Source: Alicyclobacillus fastidiosus (lineage in GTDB: Bacteria; Bacillota; Bacilli; Alicyclobacillales; Alicyclobacillaceae). Taken from it: DNA of 64,000 nt. Positions 35,253 to 43,282 of this stretch are shown here, one piece after another. The first letter of the stretch is position 1. Each line of letters starts with the position of its first letter. The notes under the pieces were generated by a model. That model saw only the letters and a program-made list of their open reading frames with translations, had not been told where the DNA came from and made no database searches. The stretch lies in assembly GCF_026651875.1 (NCBI RefSeq), contig NZ_CP104067.1, forward strand, positions 3,534,001 to 3,598,000. The letters are read 5' to 3'. The translations under genes and the position numbers were made by a program.

Positions 35253-36407
35253 TTATAGACGGGAAGCGATCCGCCGTGCGTGTTCACGCGCTTGCCGATC
35301 CATTGCCAAGACCTCATCCACTGTTTGCGCAGAGCCTGCCGCCACCGAATCGAGCGTGCGCTCGACGACCGCCGGAATCTGAACAAACGTGATGCTCCCT
35401 TGCAAAAATGCCTCCACCGCAATTTCGTTCGCCGCGTTCAGTACGCAGGGCGCAAGCCCGCCGGCTCGTCCAGCCGAGATGGCCAAGCGCAGACTTGGGA
35501 AGCGCTCCGTGTCAGGCTCTGTAAACGACAACTGATTGTATTGTGCAAAATCGAGTTTCGGCCATGGGAGATTCACACGCTGTGGATATGTCAATGCATA
35601 CTGAATTGGCAAACGCATGTCGTGGGTCGCCAGTTGTGCCATCACAGAGCCATCGACGTATTCCACCATCGAGTGGATGATGCTCTCTGGATGTACGAGC
35701 ACCTTGATCTTATCATATGGTGCATTGAACAAATGATGCGCTTCAATCACTTCGAGGCCCTTATTCATCAGCGTGGCGCTGTCGACCGTGATCTTGCGGC
35801 CCATCGACCAATTTGGGTGCCGCAGGGCGTCCTCGACCGTCACGTGCTCCAAATCGCCCTTCGAGAGCGCGCGAAATGGCCCCCCTGACGCCGTTAGAAT
35901 CCACTGCTCCACCTCGGCGTGACCTCCTGCCAGCATACACTGAAACAGCGCACAGTGTTCGCTGTCGACAGGAATGACCTCGGCCCCGGACTCTCTCGCT
36001 GTCGCCATAATAAACGTACCTGCCGCCACCAGGCACTCTTTGTTGGCAAGTGCCAGCCGCGCCCCACGACGAACGGCCTCCAACGCCGGACGAATTCCGC
36101 GCGCGCCCATCACGGCATTGACCACCACGTCCGTCTGGTACCGAGCACACGCCGCCAACCCGTCGTCCCCGACGAGGACCTCAGGTCGAGGGGCGCCGCC
36201 GAGCAGCAGGAGCAAGTGTTCGCGCGCCTCCTCGTCGGCCACGCCGACTAAGTCAGGTTGAAATCGTTTGACTTGTTCGGCGAAAAGCGACATATTTCGA
36301 CCGGCGACAAGCACACTTGCACGCACTTCGTCAGAGAGGGCGGCAACCACCTCAAGGGTACGCGTGCCAATTGCCCCGGTCGAACCAAGTACCGCTACGG
36401 TTTGCAT
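35253..36407 (-). CDS. dxr: 1-deoxy-D-xylulose-5-phosphate reductoisomerase
   Basis: Second enzyme of the MEP pathway; makes 2-C-methyl-D-erythritol 4-phosphate for isoprenoids. The 384-residue protein has the NADPH motif VLGSTGAIGTRTLEVV at the N-terminus and ALANKECLVAAG, the active-site segment IPVDSEHCALFQCM and HPNWSMGRKITVDSATLMNKG, all diagnostic. The isoprenoid product is used by UppS, encoded two genes upstream. AGGTGAAC precedes the ATG. Confidence 0.97.
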   Translation of the reverse strand: MQTVAVLGSTGAIGTRTLEVVAALSDEVRASVLVAGRNMSLFAEQVKRFQPDLVGVADEEAREHLLLLLGGAPRPEVLVGDDGLAACARYQTDVVVNAVMGARGIRPALEAVRRGARLALANKECLVAAGTFIMATARESGAEVIPVDSEHCALFQCMLAGGHAEVEQWILTASGGPFRALSKGDLEHVTVEDALRHPNWSMGRKITVDSATLMNKGLEVIEAHHLFNAPYDKIKVLVHPESIIHSMVEYVDGSVMAQLATHDMRLPIQYALTYPQRVNLPWPKLDFAQYNQLSFTEPDTERFPSLRLAISAGRAGGLAPCVLNAANEIAVEAFLQGSITFVQIPAVVERTLDSVAAGSAQTVDEVLAMDRQAREHARRIASRL

Positions 36408-36462
36408 GTGTGATGTTCACCTCACGTTTTGGTTGAGAAACTGTGTGGTTTGATGGCGTTGT

Positions 36463-37260
36463 TCATTGAAACCACGTATGGGCCCCGTGCACGATGATCC
36501 AAAACGCAAAAGGCGAGGCGAACAACAGACTGTCGACCCGGTCGAGCATGCCTCCATGCCCTGGAAGCAACTTCCCTGAGTCTTTGACGCCAGCCGCCCG
36601 TTTATACGCGCTTTCGATTAAATCGCCTAATTGACCAAATACAGAAATCACGGCACCGAGTACCGCATAAACCCAGATATCGTATGTAGGATGAGCGATG
36701 GATCCAAATACCACAGCGCCGATGGCACCGCCGACAACCCCGCCGAGGGACCCGCTGATGGTCTTCTTCGGACTGATTTCCGGCAGTAGTTTCGGACCTT
36801 GGACGAATCTTCCGACAAAGTACGCGGCAGTATCCGTCATCCATACGGCCACAAGGAACAACCAGAGCCAGAACCACCCCGCTGGCATGGCCCTCAGTTG
36901 ACCCATTGCGTATCCGCCCACCGCGATGTACAGGGCGCCGATGGTTTGAAGTGCCATCGATTGAACCTGAACGCGATTCCGGCTAAACACAGGTACGGCG
37001 AGTATGATTCCGACCAACACAAAGAGCACAAATGGCTGATAAAAAAAACGCGGGAACCACTCGATCACACTGGCGAGCAGCACCCCATAAACCGTTACAG
37101 GACCATACCATTTAGCCCGATGCATTGTGGCGAATTCGACGACGCCCGCGACCGTGCACAGCCACACCAGAACCCGCCAGGCGATGGGGCTACCGAGAAC
37201 CAAGACCGCCAACACCACGAGCCCCGCGATGGTTGCTGTAATTACGCGTGTCTTAAGCAT
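36463..37260 (-). CDS. cdsA: Phosphatidate cytidylyltransferase
   Basis: Makes CDP-diacylglycerol, the substrate of PgsA encoded at the other end of the window. The 265-residue protein has about seven or eight transmembrane helices and the CDS signature near the C-terminus, beginning SVFGQLGDLIESAYKRAAGVKDSGKLLPGHGG (here given in part: LGDLIESAYKRAAGVKDSG). It starts 8 nt after uppS and is followed by dxr, as in other Bacilli. Confidence 0.95.
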   Translation of the reverse strand: MLKTRVITATIAGLVVLAVLVLGSPIAWRVLVWLCTVAGVVEFATMHRAKWYGPVTVYGVLLASVIEWFPRFFYQPFVLFVLVGIILAVPVFSRNRVQVQSMALQTIGALYIAVGGYAMGQLRAMPAGWFWLWLFLVAVWMTDTAAYFVGRFVQGPKLLPEISPKKTISGSLGGVVGGAIGAVVFGSIAHPTYDIWVYAVLGAVISVFGQLGDLIESAYKRAAGVKDSGKLLPGHGGMLDRVDSLLFASPFAFWIIVHGAHTWFQ

Positions 37261-37267
37261 GCGACAC

Positions 37268-38041
37268 CTACTCTACATCTCCATATCGACGTTTGCGGCC
37301 ACCGAAATCGAGGATTGCTTGATATAAGTCGTCCTTGCCAAAATCCGGCCACAACACGTCGGTAAACCACAACTCTGCATATGCAGCCTGCCAGATGAGA
37401 AAGTTGCTCAGACGAATCTCACCGCTGGTCCGAATGACGAGGTCTAACGGCGGCAGCCCCGCGGTATCGAGATAGCTCTCGAAACGCTCCTCAGTCAAAT
37501 CTTCGACGCAGAGATCGCCTTCGGCGACCGCCGAGGCGAACCGGGACATGGCCGACATCAATTCAGCCCGACCACCGTAATTCAGGGCGAAGTTGACGAT
37601 CATCCCCGTGTTCTCCGCCGTCCGTTCGAGCGAATTGCGTACTGTTTCCTGCGTATATGGAGGAAGTACAGATGTGTCACCCATAAACCGAACACGAACG
37701 CCCCGACTCACCAACTCGTCGATTTCCGTCCGAAAAAACTGTTCCGGCAGATGCATCAAGTACTCCACTTCAAGCATCGGCCGTTTCCAGTTTTCAGTAG
37801 AGAAAGCATATAAAGTAACGCACTCAATGCCAAAGTCGTCGCATGCGCGAATGACTTCGCGCATCGCTAGCATTCCCGCTCGGTGTCCGGCCATTCTCGG
37901 CAGGCCGCGCCTTCGGGCCCACCTGCCGTTGCCGTCCATGATAATTCCGACGTGACGAGGTTTGACTTTGAGCGGTGGATGCTCGACTGTTGTTGCACTG
38001 GCTCGTTGTCCACGTCCCCAACCTTTAAACAAGTCTCGCAT
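37268..38041 (-). CDS. uppS: Undecaprenyl diphosphate synthase (isoprenyl transferase)
   Basis: Cis-prenyltransferase that makes the C55 lipid carrier for cell wall synthesis. The protein is 257 residues from the chosen start. Diagnostic motifs are GIIMDGNGRWARRRGLPR (catalytic Asp36), TLYAFSTENWKRP, NFALNYGGRAEL and the C-terminal DLVIRTSGEIRLSNFLIWQ. The frame opens at 38119; ATG at 38041 follows GGAGGAGG, though the spacing is tight and a TTG at 38032 is possible. It lies between frr and cdsA as expected. Confidence 0.95.
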   Translation of the reverse strand: MRDLFKGWGRGQRASATTVEHPPLKVKPRHVGIIMDGNGRWARRRGLPRMAGHRAGMLAMREVIRACDDFGIECVTLYAFSTENWKRPMLEVEYLMHLPEQFFRTEIDELVSRGVRVRFMGDTSVLPPYTQETVRNSLERTAENTGMIVNFALNYGGRAELMSAMSRFASAVAEGDLCVEDLTEERFESYLDTAGLPPLDLVIRTSGEIRLSNFLIWQAAYAELWFTDVLWPDFGKDDLYQAILDFGGRKRRYGDVE

Positions 38042-38063
38042 CCTCCTCCGTCCAGAAATGTCC

Positions 38064-38621
38064 TTAAACCTGTGTAACGTCTTTCTCCTTATCTTCCAAC
38101 AAACTGTCAATCTGCGCAATGGATTTATCTGTTACCTGTTGAATTCTGTCCATCAGGCGGCGCGCTTCGTCCTCTGTGATGTCACCGCTCTTTTCCGCCT
38201 TTTTCAACTCATCGTTGCCATCGCGGCGGATGTTGCGAACGGATACCCGCGCCTCCTCTGCGAGCTTGCGAACTTGTTTGACCAACTCTTGACGGCGCTC
38301 TTCCGTCAAGGCCGGGATGATCAGGCGAATGACACTGCCGTCGTTGGATGGGTTGAGGCCAAGGTCAGATTTCTGAATCGCCTTCTCAATTTCCCCGAGC
38401 ATCGACTTCTCCCAGGGCGAGATGACCAGTTGGCGCGGTTCTGGAGAGGTGACGCTCCCCACCTGATTTACAGGCATTTGCGAACCGTAGTAATCGACCA
38501 TCACCTTGTCGAGCATCGCTGGCGTCGCGCGTCCTGCCCGTACAGACGCAAATTCTCGACGCAGGTTCTGGAACGCCTTATCCATACGCTCCTGCACGTT
38601 CTGAATGACTGCTTCACTCAT
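38064..38621 (-). CDS. frr: Ribosome recycling factor
   Basis: Splits post-termination ribosomes with EF-G. The protein is 185 residues, exactly the family length, from ATG at 38621 (the frame opens further up at 38651 but AAAGGGTG precedes this ATG). Motifs seen are [40 protein letters not shown] and [20 protein letters not shown]. Its start overlaps the pyrH stop by 8 nt, showing translational coupling. Confidence 0.97.
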   Translation of the reverse strand: MSEAVIQNVQERMDKAFQNLRREFASVRAGRATPAMLDKVMVDYYGSQMPVNQVGSVTSPEPRQLVISPWEKSMLGEIEKAIQKSDLGLNPSNDGSVIRLIIPALTEERRQELVKQVRKLAEEARVSVRNIRRDGNDELKKAEKSGDITEDEARRLMDRIQQVTDKSIAQIDSLLEDKEKDVTQV

Positions 38622-39354
38622 TGGAAACACCCTTTCCGACAATGGTACCAATCGTTTCGCCCATCACAGCGCGGCGAATATTCCCTTCCTCACCCAGTGC
38701 AAACACGAGCAGAGGAATGTTGTTGTCCATGCAGAGGGAGGCGGCCGTCGAGTCCATCACGCCAAGTCCCTCATTGAGCACTTGCATGAACCCTATCTCA
38801 TCATATTTCGTGGCCGACGGGTCTTTCTGCGGATCTGCATTGTACACGCCGTCGACTCCATTTTTCGCCATTAGGATGACTTCCGCCTCGATCTCGGCCG
38901 CGCGCAGTGCCGCCGTCGTGTCGGTCGAGAAGAACGGATTTCCGGTCCCCCCGGCAAAGATCACCACGCGACCCTTCTCCAAATGGCGAATCGCACGGCG
39001 GCGGATATAAGGCTCTGCAACCTGCGACATTTCGACGGATGTCTGCACCCGGGTATCAACACCGATTTTCTCTAGAGCATCCTGAAGAGCCAGTGCGTTC
39101 AGCACGGTTGCCAACATTCCCATATAATCTGCTGTCGCCCGATCCATCCCGCGCGCACTCCCAGAAATCCCCCGCCAAATGTTGCCAGCGCCAACAACCA
39201 CGGCGACCTGGATATTCAATACGGCGATCTCCTGGATCTGACGGGCGATGTCATCAATGGTGACCGGATCTATCCCGTACCCCGCTTCTCCTGCCAATGC
39301 TTCTCCGCTGAGTTTCAAAATCACACGATGATATTTCGGTGTCGGTGTCGTCAA
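38614..39354 (-). CDS. pyrH: UMP kinase
   Basis: Phosphorylates UMP to UDP; a hexameric amino-acid-kinase-fold enzyme. The 246-residue protein has [51 protein letters not shown] and [20 protein letters not shown], all characteristic. The start is TTG with CGGAGGG upstream. It follows tsf after 83 nt that contain an intercistronic hairpin. Confidence 0.97.
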   Translation of the reverse strand: MTTPTPKYHRVILKLSGEALAGEAGYGIDPVTIDDIARQIQEIAVLNIQVAVVVGAGNIWRGISGSARGMDRATADYMGMLATVLNALALQDALEKIGVDTRVQTSVEMSQVAEPYIRRRAIRHLEKGRVVIFAGGTGNPFFSTDTTAALRAAEIEAEVILMAKNGVDGVYNADPQKDPSATKYDEIGFMQVLNEGLGVMDSTAASLCMDNNIPLLVFALGEEGNIRRAVMGETIGTIVGKGVSNE

Positions 39355-39396
39355 GGCCGTCCCTCCGTCTCCCCAATCGTAGTGTAAACGCTAGAG

Positions 39397-39420
39397 GAGG
39401 GAACACAAGCGTGTTCCCTC
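39397..39420 (-). terminator. Intercistronic hairpin between tsf and pyrH
   Basis: A perfect 10-bp stem GAGGGAACAC/GTGTTCCCTC with an AAGC loop, 17 nt after the tsf stop. The minus-strand downstream sequence (CTCTAGCGTT) has little T, so it may be a partial terminator or an RNA-stabilising hairpin. Confidence 0.45.
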
Positions 39421-39437
39421 GTCGTTGTTATTTCAAA

Positions 39438-40091
39438 TTACTTGCGAACTTGTGCCATCACTTCGTCAACGAAGTTCGCTTCGTTCTTCTCAATACCTTC
39501 ACCGACGACGTAACGCGCAAACCGGCGAATGGAGATATTTTCTCCAATCGTCGCGATCTTTTCACGCAGCAACGTGTCGATGGTCTTGTCTGGATCTTTG
39601 ACAAATTGTTGTTCCATCAAACAGATGTCCTTAAAGAACTTGTCAATCCGGCCTTCGACGATCTTCTCGACGATCTTTTCTGGCTTTCCTTCGTTCAGCG
39701 TCTGAACGCGAAGGATTTCACGTTCCTTCTCGACGATGTCCTGTGGCACTTCTTCACGGCGAACGTACTGCGGATTCGCCGCGGCGATATGCATTGCAAC
39801 GTCCTTCACAAAGGTGCGGAAGTCTTCATTCTTGGCCACGAAGTCCGTCTCGCAGTTGACTTCGACGAGCACGCCGATGCGGCCACCTGCGTGAATGTAG
39901 GATTCCACCAAGCCTTCTGCAGCCACGCGGCCTGCCTTTTTCGCAGCGGACGCAAGCCCGCGCTCACGCAGTACCTCCGTAGCGCGTTCGAGGTCTCCCT
40001 CCGCCTCGGTCAACGCCTTTTTGCAGTCCATCATGCCGGCGCCAGTCTTCTCGCGCAACTCTTTGACCATTGCTGCCGTTACTTCTGCCAT
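39438..40091 (-). CDS. tsf: Elongation factor Ts
   Basis: Guanine nucleotide exchange factor for EF-Tu, 217 residues, the short form usual outside proteobacteria. The N-terminal UBA-like domain with [20 protein letters not shown] is followed by [20 protein letters not shown] and a C-terminal [20 protein letters not shown] segment. AGGAGG precedes the ATG. It lies just after rpsB, separated by a terminator that likely lowers tsf relative to rpsB expression. Confidence 0.97.
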   Translation of the reverse strand: MAEVTAAMVKELREKTGAGMMDCKKALTEAEGDLERATEVLRERGLASAAKKAGRVAAEGLVESYIHAGGRIGVLVEVNCETDFVAKNEDFRTFVKDVAMHIAAANPQYVRREEVPQDIVEKEREILRVQTLNEGKPEKIVEKIVEGRIDKFFKDICLMEQQFVKDPDKTIDTLLREKIATIGENISIRRFARYVVGEGIEKNEANFVDEVMAQVRK

Positions 40092-40137
40092 TTGTTTTTC
40101 CTCCTTATGTTATGTACGCACGGGCGCATCACATTTA

Positions 40138-40176
40138 CACAAAAAAGGTGACGAGAGCTAAACGCACCCGTCACCT
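40138..40176 (-). terminator. Intrinsic terminator between rpsB and tsf
   Basis: AGGTGACG (40146-40153) pairs with CGTCACCT (40169-40176), and on the minus strand the stem is followed by seven T. A clear terminator or partial attenuator in the rpsB-tsf gap. Confidence 0.75.
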
Positions 40177-40188
40177 CCCCGTCACAAT

Positions 40189-40887
40189 TTACGCAGTGGT
40201 TTCTTCGCCTTGCGTGCCTTCGAGAACAGCATCGGCCATTTTGCCCGTCAGCAGACGCACAGCGCGGATAGCGTCATCGTTGCCCGGAATCACGTAGTCA
40301 ATCTCGTCTGGGTCACAGTTCGTGTCGACGATGGCCACGATAGGAATTCCAAGCTTGTGCGCCTCTGCAACTGCAATCCGTTCCTTGCGAGGGTCGATGA
40401 CGAACATCGCGCCAGGCATCTTGGTCATCCCTTTGATGCCGCCGAGGAACTTTTCAAGGCGTTCCATTTCCTTCTTGAGGAGGATGACTTCCTTCTTCGG
40501 AAGGACGTCAAACGTGCCGTCTTCCTGCATGCGTTCCAACTGTTGCAGACGACGAATTCGCTTTTGAATCGTATTGAAGTTGGTCAACGTGCCACCCAAC
40601 CAACGTTGATTGACGAAGAACATGCCAGAGCGCTCAGCCTCTTCGCGAACCGCTTCCTGAGCCTGCTTCTTGGTTCCTACAAAGAGAATCGTTTCGCCAG
40701 CAGCTGCGAGTTCGCGAACAAAGTTGTACGCTTCCTCCACTTTGCGAACCGTCTTTTGCAAGTCAATGATGTAAATACCGTTCCGTTCCGTAAAGATGTA
40801 GCGTGCCATCTTCGGGTTCCAACGGCGCGTTTGGTGTCCAAAGTGTACACCAGCTTCAAGCAATTGCTTCATCGAGATAATTGCCAC
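40189..40887 (-). CDS. rpsB: 30S ribosomal protein S2
   Basis: Small-subunit protein, 232 residues. Signature segments are [20 protein letters not shown] at the N-terminus, [40 protein letters not shown] and the C-terminal [20 protein letters not shown]. The start is GTG after AAAGGAGG. It has its own promoter with a structured leader of about 120 nt and is separated from the flagellar operon, as in B. subtilis. Confidence 0.98.
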   Translation of the reverse strand: MAIISMKQLLEAGVHFGHQTRRWNPKMARYIFTERNGIYIIDLQKTVRKVEEAYNFVRELAAAGETILFVGTKKQAQEAVREEAERSGMFFVNQRWLGGTLTNFNTIQKRIRRLQQLERMQEDGTFDVLPKKEVILLKKEMERLEKFLGGIKGMTKMPGAMFVIDPRKERIAVAEAHKLGIPIVAIVDTNCDPDEIDYVIPGNDDAIRAVRLLTGKMADAVLEGTQGEETTA

Positions 40888-41016
40888 AAGTGTTTCCTCC
40901 TTTAAGTTTGGCCTCCGAACAACTCATTCAATTCACCAACCTCGAAGACGAGGCACCAGGCAAATTGTCGTCGCTCGTGTGAGCTCCACCAGAGGTGGGC
41001 CGTTACACCGCACATT

Positions 41017-41045
41017 AATATAGCATACCGAGTACAAACAGGCAA
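41017..41045 (-). promoter_or_regulatory. rpsB: Sigma-A promoter and structured leader of rpsB
   Basis: On the minus strand TTGCCT (41045-41040), 17 bp, TATATT (41022-41017). The leader that follows to 40888 can form two simple hairpins, CCACC/GGTGG and CCTCG/CGAGG, before the ribosome site. It may host S2 autoregulation, but the fold is not one I can match with certainty. Confidence 0.65.
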
Positions 41046-41058
41046 TAAACGCTATAAA

Positions 41059-41676
41059 TTAGTTTGTCGAGCCATTCGCCTTCGTCTCCGGCCCCGACAT
41101 GATTTGCCGCACGTAGGCCACTTCCGAGACAGGAACGGATAACGCACGTGCGATGTCGTCGTCGGAGCTCCCCGCCTCAAGCATGTCGAGAATTACAAAG
41201 TACAGCTCATCGGAGGGACTGACGCCCTCACCCGGGGTTGGACGCGGCTGCCGCTCGTCTATGTCAGCGGCCGATGGCAGCGGCATTTGCTCCAGGGCGT
41301 CCGAGTGGGCGCGCAGTCTGGCGGCTTGGTCGACTGCGGATGGCGCGACGGTATCCAATGGCCGCGACTGTACGCGCACCTCTAACGCCTGAACGGACTG
41401 CTCCAGTTGCTCCAACCGACACTCGAGGGCCCGCGTCCGCTCGTCAAACTCCGTATACAATTCCTTGAGCACTTGGATGGCTTCGTCGCTTGACGGACCC
41501 GATTGCCCGCTCGCATGTGCAACCCGAGGATTCGCCTGGACCGGGCCGAGTTGTGCCCCAGCCCTAAGCCACTTGAACAGTCCAAGGAAACCACCGTATT
41601 TTTTCCACCCACCTGACACCACGTACAACACAAATATCAAGATGACGCAAACGATGGCTAGGATCAGTGTGGTCAT
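41059..41676 (-). CDS. swrB: SwrB/YlxL-like membrane protein
   Basis: A 205-residue protein with an N-terminal transmembrane helix (MTTLILAIVCVILIFVLYVV), a coiled-coil (about residues 65-105, ELYTEFDERTRALECRLEQL) and a C-terminal helix-turn-helix-like end (YFVILDMLEAGSSDDDIARA). This layout and the location between the chemotaxis genes and rpsB match B. subtilis SwrB (YlxL), which promotes flagellar type III export and motility; sequence identity looks low, so this is a context call. ATG at 41676 follows GGTGGAAAG and comes 19 nt after the cheD stop. sigD, which should lie between, is absent. Confidence 0.7.
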   Translation of the reverse strand: MTTLILAIVCVILIFVLYVVSGGWKKYGGFLGLFKWLRAGAQLGPVQANPRVAHASGQSGPSSDEAIQVLKELYTEFDERTRALECRLEQLEQSVQALEVRVQSRPLDTVAPSAVDQAARLRAHSDALEQMPLPSAADIDERQPRPTPGEGVSPSDELYFVILDMLEAGSSDDDIARALSVPVSEVAYVRQIMSGPETKANGSTN

Positions 41677-41695
41677 GCCGACTTTCCACCTATCA

Positions 41696-42184
41696 CTAGA
41701 TTTGCCGCTCCTCACCACGCGCCGTACGGATGGAGAACACGCGCGTGGGCAGGTCGAAACGAACAGTTCTACCATAGTGACCGCCCACGTCTTCTGTAAC
41801 CACCGGAATTTGTAAGTCGTGCAGAAGCTCGGTGGTCACGTGGACGTTCCGATCGCCAATTCGCAACGCCTCCGTAGTTAGGTTCCGAAACATTTGCGCT
41901 CCCCCGGCCATCTTCGCCTGTAGGTGCAAAGGGCGTGCTCCCTCGCGCAACAACGCCTCATACAGCCACGGAATCGCGGTATCCGCATACTTTTGGGGAT
42001 GCATCGGATTCGGCTTCGGAGCGTTTGGCAACATGATGTGAACCATGCCGGCGACGTCCACCTTGTCGTCGTACAGTACTAAACCGACGCAGGAGCCAAG
42101 TCCTGCGGTCACAATTTGGCCCGCGCGGCGAATCACGGCCCCCTCTGCGATGCCAATGCGCACTTGCTGCAGCGTGTCAGCCAT
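41696..42184 (-). CDS. cheD: Chemoreceptor glutamine deamidase CheD
   Basis: Deamidates receptor glutamines and, bound to CheC, joins adaptation of the B. subtilis type. The 162-residue protein from ATG at 42184 has the Cys-His-Thr site: Thr26 and Cys32 in VTAGLGSCVGLVLYD, and His49 in GMVHIMLP, followed by PQKYADTAIPWL and AKMAGGAQMF. The longer upstream frame is not needed, because GAAGGGCG precedes this ATG and it overlaps the cheC stop by 8 nt. Confidence 0.95.
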   Translation of the reverse strand: MADTLQQVRIGIAEGAVIRRAGQIVTAGLGSCVGLVLYDDKVDVAGMVHIMLPNAPKPNPMHPQKYADTAIPWLYEALLREGARPLHLQAKMAGGAQMFRNLTTEALRIGDRNVHVTTELLHDLQIPVVTEDVGGHYGRTVRFDLPTRVFSIRTARGEERQI

Positions 42185-42797
42185 GGTCAGGCGCCCTTCG
42201 CAATACCCGCAGGAGCGTTCGTGTTCCATCCACGTCCGGCAACATGAAGAAATGTCCGTCGATGGAGTGCTGTCCGTGCGCAAGCGACGTACTGATGAGA
42301 ATGGCCTCGTTCTCGTCGTAGCCAGTCATCATCAATCCGATATCGAGAATCGCCGCGGCCATGTCAACGGCGACAGACGGTACAGATTGATTGAGCTGAA
42401 TGTTACACAGATCGCTGATGGCCGTGACGTACGCGCCCGTCAGAATATTGCCCACTTCCGCCACGGCCGACAAGTCCAAGTCGCTGTAGTCCTCGCGCGA
42501 GTCTATCGGCTCAATCAATCGGTCTAACAGACGGTCGACACTCGCGAGGGAAAATAGAACGAACATATTCCCAGAGATCTCTCCACTGATGCGGATGAAC
42601 ACCGCCGCCACCAACCGCTCAGGCCCCCCGACGACATCGACGATGTCGCGAAAGGGACAAAGCCTCGCGTCGGTGACCGACATCATCACGCGGCCCTGAA
42701 GGAGGACGGACAACGCCGTCGCCGCGTGTCCTGCACCGATATTGCCAAATTCTCTGAGGGCGTCTGCGGTGAGATCGTCCAGTTCCATCCCGCTCAT
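42177..42797 (-). CDS. cheC: CheY-P phosphatase CheC
   Basis: A 206-residue phosphatase that dephosphorylates CheY-P. Both catalytic E-x2-N motifs are intact: Glu16/Asn19 in ALREFGNIGAGHAATAL and Glu114/Asn117 in VAEVGNILTGAYVTA. It partners with CheD, encoded next with an 8-nt overlap. Its ATG overlaps the cheW stop by 4 nt. Since FliY is also present, the system has two phosphatases of the B. subtilis scheme. Confidence 0.95.
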   Translation of the reverse strand: MSGMELDDLTADALREFGNIGAGHAATALSVLLQGRVMMSVTDARLCPFRDIVDVVGGPERLVAAVFIRISGEISGNMFVLFSLASVDRLLDRLIEPIDSREDYSDLDLSAVAEVGNILTGAYVTAISDLCNIQLNQSVPSVAVDMAAAILDIGLMMTGYDENEAILISTSLAHGQHSIDGHFFMLPDVDGTRTLLRVLRRAPDHG

Positions 42798-43267
42798 CCG
42801 CGAACCTGCTTCTCGACCTCGTGCAGTTGCGCAACCTCCACGTCAGACAGAATGCGCTCCAAGTTGAGCACGACGAGAAGCCGCTCTCCGAGGCGGGCGA
42901 CCCCTTCCAGATAAACCGCTTGAAGACCCCCGACGACCGCTGGCGCGGGCTCGATGGCCGAATCTTCGAGCGCTACGACATCCTCCACCGCGTCGACGAT
43001 AAGGCCAACCGTTATGTCGTCGACCTCCACCACAACGATGCGCCGACTCTCCTCTGCGGCGACGCTTGGCGCGGACAGCCCTACTCGTTCCCGCAAGTCG
43101 ATTACCGGCGTCACGGTTCCCCGCAGATTTGCCACACCCTTGATGTAGCTAAGCGTACGAGGCACCGGAGAAATGTCGAGCATCCGTTCCACGGACAGAA
43201 CCTGTTCGACCTTCGCACCGTACAACTCCTCGCCAATCTTCATCGTCACACACTGTAATTCCGCCAT
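42794..43267 (-). CDS. cheW: Chemotaxis coupling protein CheW
   Basis: Couples receptors to the CheA kinase. The 157-residue protein is a single CheW domain (SH3-like double barrel) with EELYGAKVEQVLSVERM, VANLRGTVTPVIDLRERVGL and VVEVDDITVGLIVDAVEDVV, the usual landmarks. AAGGAG lies before the ATG. It lies between cheA and cheC in the operon. Confidence 0.96.
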   Translation of the reverse strand: MAELQCVTMKIGEELYGAKVEQVLSVERMLDISPVPRTLSYIKGVANLRGTVTPVIDLRERVGLSAPSVAAEESRRIVVVEVDDITVGLIVDAVEDVVALEDSAIEPAPAVVGGLQAVYLEGVARLGERLLVVLNLERILSDVEVAQLHEVEKQVRG

Positions 43268-43282
43268 TCATACCGCTCCTTC

